35,431 bases of DNA from an uncultured Actinomycetes bacterium (GCA_903862565.1 CAIOYU010000449.1:1-35431), one strand, 5' to 3'; counted from the first letter of the stretch, positions 1 through 8,183 are shown. Notes: a model not told the origin generated them from the sequence alone. A program made the numbers and translations.

Positions 1-155
1 GCGACGCCCTCGCCGCACTGGAGGTCCTCGACGGCCGCGAACTCGACGCGGCGTTGACGCAGGTGGTCGAGTTGCTGGCGTTGGTGGCCGGCCAGGACGT
101 CGCCGCCGGTGAGGACGGGATCTTCCGCATCGCCCGGGGAGCGGGTGGATGGTGA
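1..155 (+). mobile_element. Transposase fragment (IS1182/IS5-like), broken
   Basis: The frame that begins before the window ends at a TGA at 153-155. Its last ~50 residues contain LLALVAGQDV, an acidic stretch, then FRIARG. From memory this resembles the segment just before the DDE core of mycobacterial IS1182-type transposases (LLALVAGQDVE...RWRIAR). In those proteins the chain continues into a catalytic region, but here it stops within a few residues of RIAR. The piece therefore looks truncated or frameshifted at about position 137. The 5' end is outside the window, so the size of the remnant is unknown. No terminal inverted repeat or target duplication can be assigned. A non-transposase protein sharing this short motif cannot be excluded. 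Confidence 0.5.
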
Positions 156-160
156 TCACC

Positions 161-200
161 CGCCCGCGGCGGGCTGTGGTGCACCCCGCCCGTAGCGGGC
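161..200. terminator. Two tandem GC-rich palindromes between convergent genes
   Basis: Two copies of a 14-base palindromic unit, CGCCCG-NNN-CGGGC, lie at 161-174 (spacer CGG) and 187-200 (spacer TAG), 26 bases apart. They sit between the broken plus-strand transposase and the 3' end of the minus-strand acyltransferase, where a bidirectional terminator would be expected. No T-run follows either copy. They could instead be part of the end of a decayed insertion sequence. Confidence 0.3.
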
Positions 201-230
201 ATGAGGCGCTAGTCGGCCGTACCCGACCCG

Positions 231-1403
231 TCAGCCCAGGAACGCGTTGCTGCGCTGGCTCAGCAGCCCGTACAGCGTCTGCTGAATGGTTTCCCGCACC
301 TGGTCGGTGAGCTCGAAGGTGACCATCGGGTCGTCGGCCGCGCCTTCCTCGAAGTGCGCAGTCTCGATCGGGGTTCCGAACGCGATGTGCCATTTCGACG
401 GCAACGGCACCAGCCCGAGCGGGCCGGCCAGCGGGAACAGCGGCGTGACCGGGAAGTACGGCACGCCCAGCACCCTGGCCAGCAACTTGACGTCGGCCAT
501 CATCGGGTAGATCTCCTCGGAGCCGACGATCGAGCACGGGATGATCGGCGCCTTGTTGCGCAGGGCGGCGGAGACGAACCCGCCACGGCCGAAGCGCTGC
601 AGCTTGTAGCGCTCGCTGAAGTTCTTTCCCAGGCCCTTGTACCCCTCGGGGAACACCGCGGCCAGTTCCCCGCCGGCCAGCAGGCGGTTGGCGTCGACGT
701 TGCAGGCCATCGTGTGCCCGGCCTTGCGGGCGATCGGCCCCAGCACCGGCATGTCGAAGGCCAGGTCGGCGACCAGAAGCCGGACGTCGCGCTTGCGTGG
801 ATGGTGGTCGTGCACGGCCACCGACAGCATCGGCCCGTCGAAAGGCAGAGCACCGGCGTGGTTGGCGACGATCAGCCCGGCACCGTTGTCCGGGAGGTTC
901 TCGATACCGCTGACCTCGACCCGGAACCAGGTGTTGTAGAAGAACCGCAGCACCGGCAGAACGACGGCGTCGTTGTACTGGGGGTCGAAGCCGAACTCGT
1001 CGACGGTGTAGTCGCCGGCCAGGCGCTTGCGCAGGAAATCGGCCAGCCCCGCGATGCGTTGCGCGAGGTCGCCCGGGGGGGACTGGGACAGTCCGCGGCC
1101 GAACTCGTGGATGACGGCGTCTGGAGCTTCCACGGTCTGCGCCTGGGAGGCGGAACCGGCCTTACCGGTGGACCTTCCCGCAGTCCTGGCGGCCCCTTTG
1201 GACGCGGCCTTCGATGTGCCCTTCGGCGTCGCCTTGGGTGCGGCCTTCGCCGCCGCTCCACCCGTCGTGGGTGGCGCGGCGGGTGAGCGGCGCGAACTCG
1301 CCGCCCGCTGAGCACCGCGAGCCGAACCACCATGCAGGGGAATGACTTTGGCGTCGGCAGGAGTCACCGACCCGGCCCGGGAGTCGCCGTTGTCGCTCGC
1401 CAT
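231..1403 (-). CDS. PlsC-family lysophospholipid acyltransferase (Rv0502-like)
   Basis: This is a glycerolipid acyltransferase-family protein of about 390 residues, expected to transfer acyl chains from acyl-CoA or acyl-ACP to a lysophospholipid-like acceptor at the membrane; the true substrate is unknown. Block I reads NHAGALPFD (His182, Asp189; spacing HX6D rather than the usual HX4D), and block III is VFPEG at about 250-254. Residues ~40-90 are an Ala/Lys/Ser/Pro-rich linker resembling histone H1 tails. The start is the ATG at 1403, which overlaps the galE2 stop by one base (TGATG) and follows AAGGGGGG. A longer frame running back to 1481 lies inside galE2 and was rejected. It is the last gene of the minus-strand set starting at 3004. 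Family assignment is firm; the reaction is inferred. Confidence 0.9.
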   Translation of the reverse strand: MASDNGDSRAGSVTPADAKVIPLHGGSARGAQRAASSRRSPAAPPTTGGAAAKAAPKATPKGTSKAASKGAARTAGRSTGKAGSASQAQTVEAPDAVIHEFGRGLSQSPPGDLAQRIAGLADFLRKRLAGDYTVDEFGFDPQYNDAVVLPVLRFFYNTWFRVEVSGIENLPDNGAGLIVANHAGALPFDGPMLSVAVHDHHPRKRDVRLLVADLAFDMPVLGPIARKAGHTMACNVDANRLLAGGELAAVFPEGYKGLGKNFSERYKLQRFGRGGFVSAALRNKAPIIPCSIVGSEEIYPMMADVKLLARVLGVPYFPVTPLFPLAGPLGLVPLPSKWHIAFGTPIETAHFEEGAADDPMVTFELTDQVRETIQQTLYGLLSQRSNAFLG

Positions 1404-2497
1404 CACATCCCCCCTTCTCCGGTCAGCTGCCCAACCCGTCGCGCCAGTGCGACGGCTCGATTTTCGACTGACACTACCCACTTCGGATCGATGATCGGAG
1501 TCAGGCCCCGGCCACGCACGAAATCGTCAAACGCCTCGATCGTGGTCCACTTGGGCTCGAAACCGAGGTCACTCCGCATCCGTGTGGTGTCCATCACCCG
1601 GCCGTAGCACAGGTAGTCCAACTGGTCGCGGTTGAGCTCGACGTTGGCCGTCGCCTTGCGCAGCGAGTCGACGGCGCGCACCCCGAGGGTCGTCACCGGC
1701 AGCTGCAGTCGGCCTGCGCGGCGGATGGCCTGGGACATCATGACGATGCCGTCGGCGCCGATGTTGAACGTGCCGGCCCTGCCCGCCATGGTGGCCCGCT
1801 CCAGCGCTCCGAGCGCGTCCTGCTCGTGCAGAAGCTGCAGCCGCGCATCGCGGCCGAACACCGTCGGCACCACCGGCCTGGACAGGTAGCGCGCCAGGGT
1901 GGTGTCCATACCGGGCCCGATCATGTTGGCTAGCCGCAGGATGGTGACCTTGATGTCGGGCCGACGCCGGCCCAGCCCGCGGGCATAGCCCTCGATGTCG
2001 ATGCTGTCCCGGGCGAAGCCCTCGCCCGGCGGCCGCCGGCTGCTGCTGTCCTCGGTGAACATCACCGGGTCATGCGGATGTGAGCCGTAGATCTCCGACG
2101 TCGACTTCAGGACGACCCGTCGCACCGTCGGCGCCTTCTGACAGGCGGCGAACAGCTGCATGGCGCCCATCACATTGAGCTCTTTGAGCGTGGCCAGACC
2201 GCCGGACCGCGGCGCATACGAGGCTGCAGCGGCGTGCACCACCGTGTCGACGTCGCTGTTGCGGATCACCTTGGCGATGAACGGATTCCTGATATCGGCG
2301 CGGACGAACTCAGCGCGGCCCATCCGGCGTTGGAGATCCTTGCTGGGAGAAATCGCATCGACGGCGATGACCTTGTCGATCAACGGGTTCTGCGCCAAAC
2401 GGGCGGTGAGGTAAGCACCAAGGAACCGGCATGCCCCGGTGACCAACACAACCTTTGGGGGCTGCAGCGGGTCGGTGCCCAATCCGCCGGGATCCAT
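1403..2497 (-). CDS. galE2: NAD-dependent epimerase/dehydratase-like extended SDR
   Basis: This 364-residue Rossmann-fold protein corresponds to M. tuberculosis Rv0501 (annotated GalE2). The dinucleotide site is VLVTGACRFLG (residues ~17-27), followed by an acidic residue in VDA and an HAAA segment as in extended SDRs. A STSEIYG motif at ~132-138 matches the usual serine region. The canonical YxxxK dyad is not seen: the aligned place reads FARDS (161-165). UDP-galactose epimerase activity is therefore doubtful despite the inherited name, and the protein may bind NAD for another purpose. The ATG at 2497 lies 15 residues before the Rossmann strand; its Shine-Dalgarno is weak. It is translationally coupled to the downstream acyltransferase. 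Confidence 0.88.
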   Translation of the reverse strand: MDPGGLGTDPLQPPKVVLVTGACRFLGAYLTARLAQNPLIDKVIAVDAISPSKDLQRRMGRAEFVRADIRNPFIAKVIRNSDVDTVVHAAAASYAPRSGGLATLKELNVMGAMQLFAACQKAPTVRRVVLKSTSEIYGSHPHDPVMFTEDSSSRRPPGEGFARDSIDIEGYARGLGRRRPDIKVTILRLANMIGPGMDTTLARYLSRPVVPTVFGRDARLQLLHEQDALGALERATMAGRAGTFNIGADGIVMMSQAIRRAGRLQLPVTTLGVRAVDSLRKATANVELNRDQLDYLCYGRVMDTTRMRSDLGFEPKWTTIEAFDDFVRGRGLTPIIDPKWVVSVENRAVALARRVGQLTGEGGM

Positions 2498-2565
2498 GTG
2501 AATACCCTAACCGGCGGCCGCCGCCCCGGCATGGCGGCGGCGCACCGGCGAAGAGCGCCGAAGCG

Positions 2566-2667
2566 CTACTTACCGAGTTTTCTGCGCTGAACCCGGGTAC
2601 GACGCAGCAGCTTGCGATGCTTCTTCTTGGACATGCGCTTGCGCCGCTTCTTGATGACTGAACCCAT
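2566..2667 (-). CDS. Small ribosomal protein bS22 (AURKAIP1/COX24 domain)
   Basis: This 33-residue, extremely basic protein starts [19 protein letters not shown] and ends QRRKLGK. It matches actinobacterial Rv0500B, the AURKAIP1/COX24-domain protein identified as ribosomal subunit protein bS22 in M. smegmatis ribosome structures. The gene is short enough to be missed by ORF callers. The start ATG at 2667 is preceded by GCGGAGCTC, giving a usable ribosome-binding site. It lies between the HTH gene (85-base gap upstream) and galE2 (68-base gap downstream) on the same strand. About half of the residues are Lys or Arg, which fits rRNA binding. Confidence 0.93.
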
Positions 2668-2752
2668 GAGCTCCGCTACCTAATCGAATGACACGGCGAC
2701 CGCCGTGCCTATGTACCCGGCAACCTTACCCAAGGCCCGGGCGGCGAAAAAA

Positions 2753-3004
2753 TCAGCCGGCGTCGAAGTATGACGTCTCAAGCAAGTCGTGCACGGCTTT
2801 CGCGTGGACGCGGAACGATCTGCCTACACGAACGGCAGGCAACTCGCCGTTGTGCACCAGGCGGTAGACCGTCATCTTGCTGACCCGCATCAGCGCGGCC
2901 ACCTCTGCGACGGTGAGAAACTGGGTTCGGGGCTGGCCGTCAGGCACTCCCGCATCCCGCCCCGATTTCCCGCCGGCGGAGTCCCGCCCGTTCATAGCCG
3001 TCAT
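2753..3004 (-). CDS. Excisionase-type helix-turn-helix DNA-binding protein (Rv0500A-like)
   Basis: This protein of about 83 residues has a MerR/excisionase-like winged HTH: FLTVAEVAALMRVSKMTVYRLV, then GELPAVRVGRSFRV. The C-terminal ~55 residues appear nearly identical to M. tuberculosis Rv0500A as remembered, so it is core genome rather than phage-derived. The frame is open to an ATG at 3076, but that would translate the leader hairpin. The ATG at 3004 (MTAMNG) or 2995 (MNGRD) is more likely; neither has a strong Shine-Dalgarno. It heads the set bS22-galE2-acyltransferase. Its target is unknown. Confidence 0.85.
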   Translation of the reverse strand: MTAMNGRDSAGGKSGRDAGVPDGQPRTQFLTVAEVAALMRVSKMTVYRLVHNGELPAVRVGRSFRVHAKAVHDLLETSYFDAG

Positions 3005-3022
3005 CGCAACCCATTCCGTCAG

Positions 3023-3070
3023 GCACGGGGCCTTCCAGCGGCTTCCCCACCGCTGGCACGTACCCCGTGC
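3023..3070 (-). promoter_or_regulatory. Nested inverted repeat in the Rv0500A-type leader
   Basis: An outer perfect pair, GCACGGGG (3023-3030) and CCCCGTGC (3063-3070), encloses an inner perfect pair, CCAGCGG (3035-3041) and CCGCTGG (3050-3056), with an 8-base loop. Read on the minus strand it lies just upstream of the HTH start codon, so it would fold in the 5' leader. It could instead be the terminator of proC, which ends at 3145 on the same strand, although there is no U-tract. Confidence 0.5.
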
Positions 3071-3080
3071 ATACACGAGG

Positions 3081-3086
3081 AGAATA
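3081..3086 (-). promoter_or_regulatory. Candidate -10 element for the HTH-bS22-galE2 set
   Basis: On the minus strand this reads TATTCT, a good match to the mycobacterial SigA -10 TANNNT. It sits 10 bases before the outer arm of the leader hairpin, so a transcript would begin almost at the hairpin. No convincing -35 is visible, which is common for mycobacterial SigA promoters. Confidence 0.35.
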
Positions 3087-3144
3087 GCGTGGCAGATGGG
3101 GTTGGTGCGACGGGTGTGTGTTAATCCGCCCGAAAATTTTCGAA

Positions 3145-4029
3145 CTACTCGGCTGTAATTCCCAGCTGCTCAGAGCGGGTTTTCGCCGCCTGGACCGCGG
3201 CGTCGACGGCTGCGCGGAGCCCACCTCGCTCGAGTTCCCGCAGGCCAGCAGCGGTGGTGCCCCCCGGAGAGGTGACGATCGCACGCAGCTCGGCAGCGGT
3301 GGTGTCGGGCCGGACAACCCCACCGGTGGACGCCGCGGCGCCCTCTGCGGCACGGCGATCTGTCAGCATTTTCGCCGACCCGGCCATGGTTTGCGCCGCC
3401 AGATCGGTGGCCACGGCCCGGCTCAGCCCGGCTGCGACTCCGGCGTCGACGAGTGCCTCGGCGAACAGAAAGAAGTACGCCGGGCCGGAACCGGACACCG
3501 CGGTGACGGCGTCGAGTTGAGATTCGGCCACGGTGTGCACCACCCCGACGCTTTCGAACAGCTCTGCAACCTCACGCAGCTGCTCATCGGTGGCGAACCG
3601 GCCCTTGGCCAGCGCGCTGACGCCCGCCCCGACCAGTGCCGGGGTGTTGGGCATCACCCGGATCACCGGGGAACCGACGGGCAATCGGGCCTCGAAATAG
3701 CCGAGAGTGACGCCGGCGGCGATGCTGACCAGGACCTGTTCGGCAGAGTTCCCCTCCGCTTGGGCAGCGGCGGCGGCGATCTCGCTCACCGCGGCGTCCA
3801 CATCCCCCGGCTTGACCGCCAGGATCACGATGCCCGCGTGTTCCACGGCGTTGCGGATCGACGCCGACCGGACCCCGTAGGTCTCGCTCAGGAAATCGGC
3901 GCGGTCGGTTACCCGCTCGGCCACCGCCAGTTCCTTGGCCGGATGCCCGGCCCGCAGCAGTCCGGCCAGCAGCGCCTCGCCCATGCTGCCGCCGCCGATG
4001 ATCGCAATTCTGGCCATGATCGAAACCAT
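3145..4029 (-). CDS. proC: Pyrroline-5-carboxylate reductase
   Basis: This enzyme catalyses the last step of proline synthesis, NAD(P)H-dependent reduction of pyrroline-5-carboxylate. The 294 residues begin with the dinucleotide motif IAIIGGGSMGEALL. VKPGDVD, RVMPNTPALVGAGVSALA and VSGSGPAYFFLFAEALVDAGVAAG follow in the order typical of ProC, with TSPGGTTAAGLRELERGG near the C-terminus. Two starts are possible, ATG 4029 (MVSIMARI) and ATG 4017 (MARIAI). The longer one is kept because M. tuberculosis ProC also has a short lead-in. It follows the thioesterase gene by 25 bases and may be transcribed with it. Confidence 0.96.
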   Translation of the reverse strand: MVSIMARIAIIGGGSMGEALLAGLLRAGHPAKELAVAERVTDRADFLSETYGVRSASIRNAVEHAGIVILAVKPGDVDAAVSEIAAAAAQAEGNSAEQVLVSIAAGVTLGYFEARLPVGSPVIRVMPNTPALVGAGVSALAKGRFATDEQLREVAELFESVGVVHTVAESQLDAVTAVSGSGPAYFFLFAEALVDAGVAAGLSRAVATDLAAQTMAGSAKMLTDRRAAEGAAASTGGVVRPDTTAAELRAIVTSPGGTTAAGLRELERGGLRAAVDAAVQAAKTRSEQLGITAE

Positions 4030-4054
4030 AGCCGGAACCCACCGCCGGGGACCG

Positions 4055-4921
4055 TCAGCCAGACGCCTGCGGTACCAGCGCCAGCTGCCGGGTCTGCACG
4101 ATGACGCGCCCCTCGGCGTCGACCACGACGTGGTCCGCGTCGAACCAACCCTGCCCGATCTCGGTCGTGGTGCAGGCCACCCGCAACCACCCGTCGGCCG
4201 GCATCCCGCGAAGGTAGGCGGTGAGTTGCACGGTCGGTGCCCAACCCCGGCGGCCCACCGCGTAGGTCACCGGCAGCGAGATGTCGCCGCACATCAGGGC
4301 GAACAACTCGTCAACCATGCCCACCCTCGGGCGCACCCAGAATCTGAAGACCGGACCACGGCCGTCGGCCGGGTCGGCTAACTGGGGATGGATCTCGCAG
4401 CCGCGGACCAGGTTGTTGATCTCCCCACCGGGGTCTCGCGGGGTGATCACCGATACGTCCGCCGGCGGCTCGACGCCCATCAGTTCAGTGACCGGACTGT
4501 CCGACAGCAGCGGCGGCACATGATGCTCGGGGTCGCCGAGCGTGACGACGGCATGCACGCAGACTTTGCCCCCCTGAATCAGTTCGGCGTCGACGAGACC
4601 GGTCCGCCGGCCCCGCTTACGAACCACCGTGACCAGCCGAACCGGGCCCGGGTCGGGGGCGGACAGGAAGTTCACCGAGATCGCCACCGGGTGCATCAGC
4701 GGCTCCGTGCCAGGGCTGGCATACCCCTGACGGGCGGCCTTGGCGCACAGCGCGACCATAACCCCGCCGTGGATCTTCGGCCCGATGGTCCAGTGCTCGT
4801 TGAGGTCTGCCTCGAATTCCCGGCATTCCCCGGATCCGATCCTGTCTACCGCCGCGGCGACGGGCCGCAGCACCATGGCATCGGCGAACTCCGGGATGAA
4901 TTCGGGGGTATCGCCGGTCAT
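4055..4921 (-). CDS. Hotdog-fold acyl-CoA thioesterase-like protein (Rv0499-like)
   Basis: This 288-residue protein has a thioesterase-like pattern: HWTIGPKIHGGVMVALCAKAAR near residues 40-60, a following AISVNFLSAP strand and a second half with RVGMVDE and similar elements. This fits a double-hotdog TesB-like protein. The substrate is unknown. The start ATG at 4921 overlaps the upstream stop as ATGA (4918-4921), so translation is probably coupled to the isomerase-like gene. The open frame extends to 5443, but that part lies antisense-free within the neighbour's coding sequence in another frame and was rejected. It corresponds to Rv0499 by position and length (about 290 residues). Confidence 0.85.
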   Translation of the reverse strand: MTGDTPEFIPEFADAMVLRPVAAAVDRIGSGECREFEADLNEHWTIGPKIHGGVMVALCAKAARQGYASPGTEPLMHPVAISVNFLSAPDPGPVRLVTVVRKRGRRTGLVDAELIQGGKVCVHAVVTLGDPEHHVPPLLSDSPVTELMGVEPPADVSVITPRDPGGEINNLVRGCEIHPQLADPADGRGPVFRFWVRPRVGMVDELFALMCGDISLPVTYAVGRRGWAPTVQLTAYLRGMPADGWLRVACTTTEIGQGWFDADHVVVDAEGRVIVQTRQLALVPQASG

Positions 4922-5760
4922 CGCATCAGATAGGTGCGGGCGAACTCCAGCGACTCGGTGAGCAGGACGTCGCGCTCCGCCTTGGTGCGCGCCCCGGAGG
5001 TGGTGACCTCCAGCACGACATGGCCGGTGAAGTCGCTCCCGGCGAGCATCTGGCACACCTCCGCCGTCGGCTGCGTCCCCCGGCCGGGTACCAGATGCTC
5101 GTCGGTGGAGGCCCCGTTGCCGTCGCAGAGGTGCAGATGGACCAGGCCCGACCCCATTCGGCCGGCCATCTCGATCGCGTCGGTGCCCGCCGTCGCGGTG
5201 TGGGACAGGTCCAGGGTGTAGTGCGCGTGGTTGCCGTCCAGGGGGTCGTAGGACGGCGCGAACGCCGAGACCCCGGCGCCGGGTCCGCCACGGCGCCGCA
5301 TCCGCTCGATCGACGGCTGACCTGATCCGAAGAACCTGTCGGCACGGAACGGGAACATGTTCTCGACCGCGACCATCACGTCGCTGTGCTCCTCCAGCCA
5401 CGCCACCTGCTCGCTGAAACCTTCGGCGTACCGACGCTGCCACCGGAACGGCGGATGGACCACCACCGTCTGCGCACCCAACCGCTCAGCCGCCTGCACG
5501 CTGAGGTCAAGCTTGCTGACCGGGTCGGATCCCCAGACCCGCTGCGAGATCAGCAGGCAGGGCGCATGGACGGAGAGGACGGGGACGTTGTACCGCTTCG
5601 ACAGGGCGGCGATGGCGCCGATGTCCTGGCTGACGGTTTCCGCCCACACCATCAATTCGACGCCGTCGTACCCCAACTCCGCGGCGTACTCGAATGCCGC
5701 CTCGGTGCGCAGGGGATAGACCGATGCGGTGGACAGACCGACCTTGATCGCAGGACGCAC
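4918..5760 (-). CDS. Sugar-phosphate isomerase/epimerase-like TIM barrel protein (Rv0498-like)
   Basis: This 280-residue member of the AP-endonuclease-2/xylose-isomerase-like TIM barrel family contains ELGYDGVELMVW, VPVLSVHAP, QTVVVHPPFRWQ, VAVENMFPF, YTLDLSHTATAG, VHLHLCDG and GHVVLEV. These are the alternating His/Glu/Asp metal-ligand strands of the family. The substrate is not known. The start is a GTG at 5760 (MRPAIKVGLSTAS), 10 bases after the upstream stop, with no clear Shine-Dalgarno. Close similarity to Rv0498 as remembered supports this start. It ends in a 4-base ATGA overlap with the thioesterase gene. Confidence 0.88.
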   Translation of the reverse strand: MRPAIKVGLSTASVYPLRTEAAFEYAAELGYDGVELMVWAETVSQDIGAIAALSKRYNVPVLSVHAPCLLISQRVWGSDPVSKLDLSVQAAERLGAQTVVVHPPFRWQRRYAEGFSEQVAWLEEHSDVMVAVENMFPFRADRFFGSGQPSIERMRRRGGPGAGVSAFAPSYDPLDGNHAHYTLDLSHTATAGTDAIEMAGRMGSGLVHLHLCDGNGASTDEHLVPGRGTQPTAEVCQMLAGSDFTGHVVLEVTTSGARTKAERDVLLTESLEFARTYLMR

Positions 5761-5770
5761 GAGGGGCGAA

Positions 5771-7174
5771 TCAGGTCGATTGGAGCAAAGCCAGCGGACC
5801 GAGCGTCACAAGGGCGCCGACCACCACCGCGATCAGCGTGCTGGCGATGTCCTCGGTCTTCCGGACCACACGTACCCCGACCACCAGGCCGAGGATCACC
5901 AGCACGGACAACACCAGGGCGACGATGTTGTTCCACCGCCAGAGTTGGTCGAAGGCGATGAAAAGGCCGCCGCCGAATGCCACTGCGAGCATCGACTGCA
6001 GCACCGCCACCAGGGCGTGGCTTAGCGCGGTCGCACGGCTCTCGCGCGGCTTGGTGGACCTGGACTGGGTCTTGGCCTTGGCCTCGGTCTTGTCGCTGGC
6101 CTTCAGGGTCTTCATCGGTTTGTTCTTCGCGCCGTTCTTGAGCGAGGCTTTGGCCGGTGCCTTGCCGGGCTTGGCCCTAGCCTTTGCGGAGGGGCCCACC
6201 GGGGCCGCCGACGGGACTTCGACCACGCGCCGGGCCAGATCGTCGGCGATGGTCTCGCCGCTGAACAGCGTGCCACTCGAGGACTGCAGGTAGGTCCGCA
6301 GTTCCTCGACGCCATCGGGCTTGTCGCCGACCAACCCGGTCAGGTTGACCCCCACGTCGACGGGGTCGTAGTTCATCTGCTCGGCGCCGGAGACAGTGGT
6401 CGCCTCGACACTTCGCGGTTGTTCGGCCGTCCGGCGTTGTGGGCGCGGGTCGTGGCTGCGCTGGAGGCCACGGACGCGTCGCGGCAACGGATTTCGGGAC
6501 TTGGGCGGCGTGATGGGCCGGGCGTCCGATGCGGCGCTGACCACGGGCTCATCCGCGAGTTCCAGGACGGGGCCCGGTTCGATGGCTACCGCGGGAGTGA
6601 TTTCCTCCCCGTAGGACTGAGCTTCGACATAGGTCTCGGTGCCGTAGGACGGCTGCGTGTACGCCTGATCGGCGTATTGCTCGGATACGTAGGTCACGGG
6701 GGCATACGTCTCAGGGGCATACGTCGCCTCGGCGGTGTAGCTCTCGGAGACGTAGGTCTCGGAGACGTACGTCTCGGCGGCATACGTCCCGGCCGAATAG
6801 GTCTCGGGCTCGGACGCGCTCGAGTAGACCACCGCGGTGTCGGCGTATCCGGACTCGACGACACCGGACTCGGCATAGGTCACCGTGGCCTCGTCGGCAT
6901 AGCTGACCGACTCCGGGTAGCCGCCCGTCTCGGAGGAGACAGCGGCGTCGGGTTCGGCCTGAATGTCGTCGCTCCGGTCGACCTCGTCCGGGCGCACCAC
7001 CGGCATCTCGCCGGTCTGGTAGATCGGGATCTCACCGGTCAGCTCGGCCACTGTGAGACCGCCGATGCGCTTGCGACGCCGGTGCCCACCGACCGGTGGT
7101 GAACCGATGGTTCCGTTACGGGCCAGCAGTTCGGCCACCGAGATGGGCCGCGTGCTGTCGTCTGATGTGCTCAT
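5771..7174 (-). CDS. Repeat-rich C-terminal membrane protein (Rv0497-like)
   Basis: This 467-residue protein corresponds by position to Rv0497, which is about 310 residues in M. tuberculosis as remembered. Most of the extra length is a Tyr/Thr/Glu/Ala-rich repeat region (about residues 85-188) with a five-residue period of the type [10 protein letters not shown]. After it come an Arg/Pro-rich linker, a Lys/Ala/Pro-rich stretch (~335-385) and three hydrophobic segments at about 387-408, 415-434 and 443-467. The N-terminus is therefore probably cytoplasmic, or the protein has a long soluble domain on a membrane anchor. The ATG at 7174 follows the ppx1 stop directly (TAAATG), with an excellent GGGAGGTGA Shine-Dalgarno inside ppx1. 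Function is unknown. Confidence 0.85.
   Translation of the reverse strand: MSTSDDSTRPISVAELLARNGTIGSPPVGGHRRRKRIGGLTVAELTGEIPIYQTGEMPVVRPDEVDRSDDIQAEPDAAVSSETGGYPESVSYADEATVTYAESGVVESGYADTAVVYSSASEPETYSAGTYAAETYVSETYVSESYTAEATYAPETYAPVTYVSEQYADQAYTQPSYGTETYVEAQSYGEEITPAVAIEPGPVLELADEPVVSAASDARPITPPKSRNPLPRRVRGLQRSHDPRPQRRTAEQPRSVEATTVSGAEQMNYDPVDVGVNLTGLVGDKPDGVEELRTYLQSSSGTLFSGETIADDLARRVVEVPSAAPVGPSAKARAKPGKAPAKASLKNGAKNKPMKTLKASDKTEAKAKTQSRSTKPRESRATALSHALVAVLQSMLAVAFGGGLFIAFDQLWRWNNIVALVLSVLVILGLVVGVRVVRKTEDIASTLIAVVVGALVTLGPLALLQST
6647..6811 (-). repeat. In-frame 15-base coding repeats, Tyr-rich
   Basis: Degenerate tandem 15-base units of the form TCGGAGACGTAGGTC (plus-strand reading) are clearest around 6745-6800. 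They encode E-T-Y-V/A-S/P-type pentapeptides (core residues ~122-176). The repeats keep the reading frame, so copy number can change without disrupting the gene. Confidence 0.7.
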
Positions 7175-8158
7175 TTACGAGTCACCTCCCGGTCCGACGT
7201 GTCCCAGCAGAGCGGTGCCGTCCGCCTCGCTGTCGAGCCGGCGCAGGATGATGCCTTCGCGCAGCGCCCACGGGCAGATATCCAACGACTCCAACTGCAG
7301 TGCTCGCATAGCCGCCTCCGCCACCAGAGCGCCGGCCACGATTTGTGGCGCCCGCTCGGCGCTCACCCCTTCCAACTCAGCCCGGTCCGACGTGGTCATC
7401 CTAGAGATGAAAGCTATGAGTTGCCGCAGACCGTTGGCAGTCAGGGTCCGCTTGACCCGCGGACCTGCTGCGGACGGCGCGGCGCCGGTCAGCCGGGCCA
7501 GCGACCTGAAGGTCTTGGACGTGCCCACCACCAGTTCCGGGACGCCGACGTCGGCCATGATCCTGCCGGCGTCGGCCAGTTCGGCGTCCAGCCAGTCCCG
7601 CAATGCCGCGATCCGGCGCCGTTTGGGGGGATCGTTGTCCGACAGCCAGTCCCGGGTGAGTCGGCCCGCACCCAACGGCAGAGACATCGCGATGTCGGGT
7701 TCTTCGTCGACTCCACTGGACAGTTCCAGGGAACCGCCGCCAATGTCGAGGTCGGTGATCCGGCCCGCGCTCCAGCCGTACCAGCGGCGCACCGCCAGGA
7801 AGGTCAACCGGGACTCGTCGACGCCAGAGAGCACTCTCAGGTCGACTCCGGTCTTCTTGCGCACCTCGGTGAGCACCTCGTCGGAGTTGCTCGCATCACG
7901 CACCGCAGAGGTGGCGAACGCCATGAGATCCCTGCAACCCGCGCTCTTCGCGATTTTCGAGAATTCGTCGACGGTGGCGATCAGCTTGTCGGCACCCTTG
8001 CGGCTGAGCTTGCCGTTGTCGTCGAGTGCCTCCGCGAGCCGCAACGGCGACTTGGTCGAACTCATCGGGGTCGGGTGTCCACCTCGGTGCGCATCGACGA
8101 CGAGGAGATGAACCGTATTGCTGCCGACATCCAGCACTCCCAATCGCACATTCTCCAA
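7175..8158 (-). CDS. ppx1: Exopolyphosphatase / Ppx-GppA family phosphatase
   Basis: This 327-residue member of the ASKHA-fold Ppx/GppA family hydrolyses inorganic polyphosphate, or possibly pppGpp, from the end. Visible motifs are [15 protein letters not shown] (phosphate loop 1), [42 protein letters not shown] (phosphate loop 2) and [11 protein letters not shown]. It matches Rv0496 (Ppx1) throughout. The frame begins at a TTG (8158); a GTG three codons in (8149) is an alternative. Neither has a clear Shine-Dalgarno, which suggests a leaderless or very short leader. It is divergent from the Cys-rich gene at 8184 and coupled to the repeat-rich membrane protein downstream. Confidence 0.92.
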   Translation of the reverse strand: MENVRLGVLDVGSNTVHLLVVDAHRGGHPTPMSSTKSPLRLAEALDDNGKLSRKGADKLIATVDEFSKIAKSAGCRDLMAFATSAVRDASNSDEVLTEVRKKTGVDLRVLSGVDESRLTFLAVRRWYGWSAGRITDLDIGGGSLELSSGVDEEPDIAMSLPLGAGRLTRDWLSDNDPPKRRRIAALRDWLDAELADAGRIMADVGVPELVVGTSKTFRSLARLTGAAPSAAGPRVKRTLTANGLRQLIAFISRMTTSDRAELEGVSAERAPQIVAGALVAEAAMRALQLESLDICPWALREGIILRRLDSEADGTALLGHVGPGGDS

Positions 8159-8183
8159 CCTAGTGCGTCTACCTTTGATTTCC

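Noticed and set aside
4922-5443. N-terminal extension of the thioesterase frame
   Set aside because: Arg/Gly-rich and inside the isomerase-like gene; ATG 4921 forms an ATGA coupling instead.
6421-7102. Plus-strand Gly/Leu repeat frame opposite the Tyr-repeat gene
   Set aside because: Its repeats are only the complement of the 15-base coding repeats, and the minus-strand gene has a strong ribosome-binding site and conserved ends.
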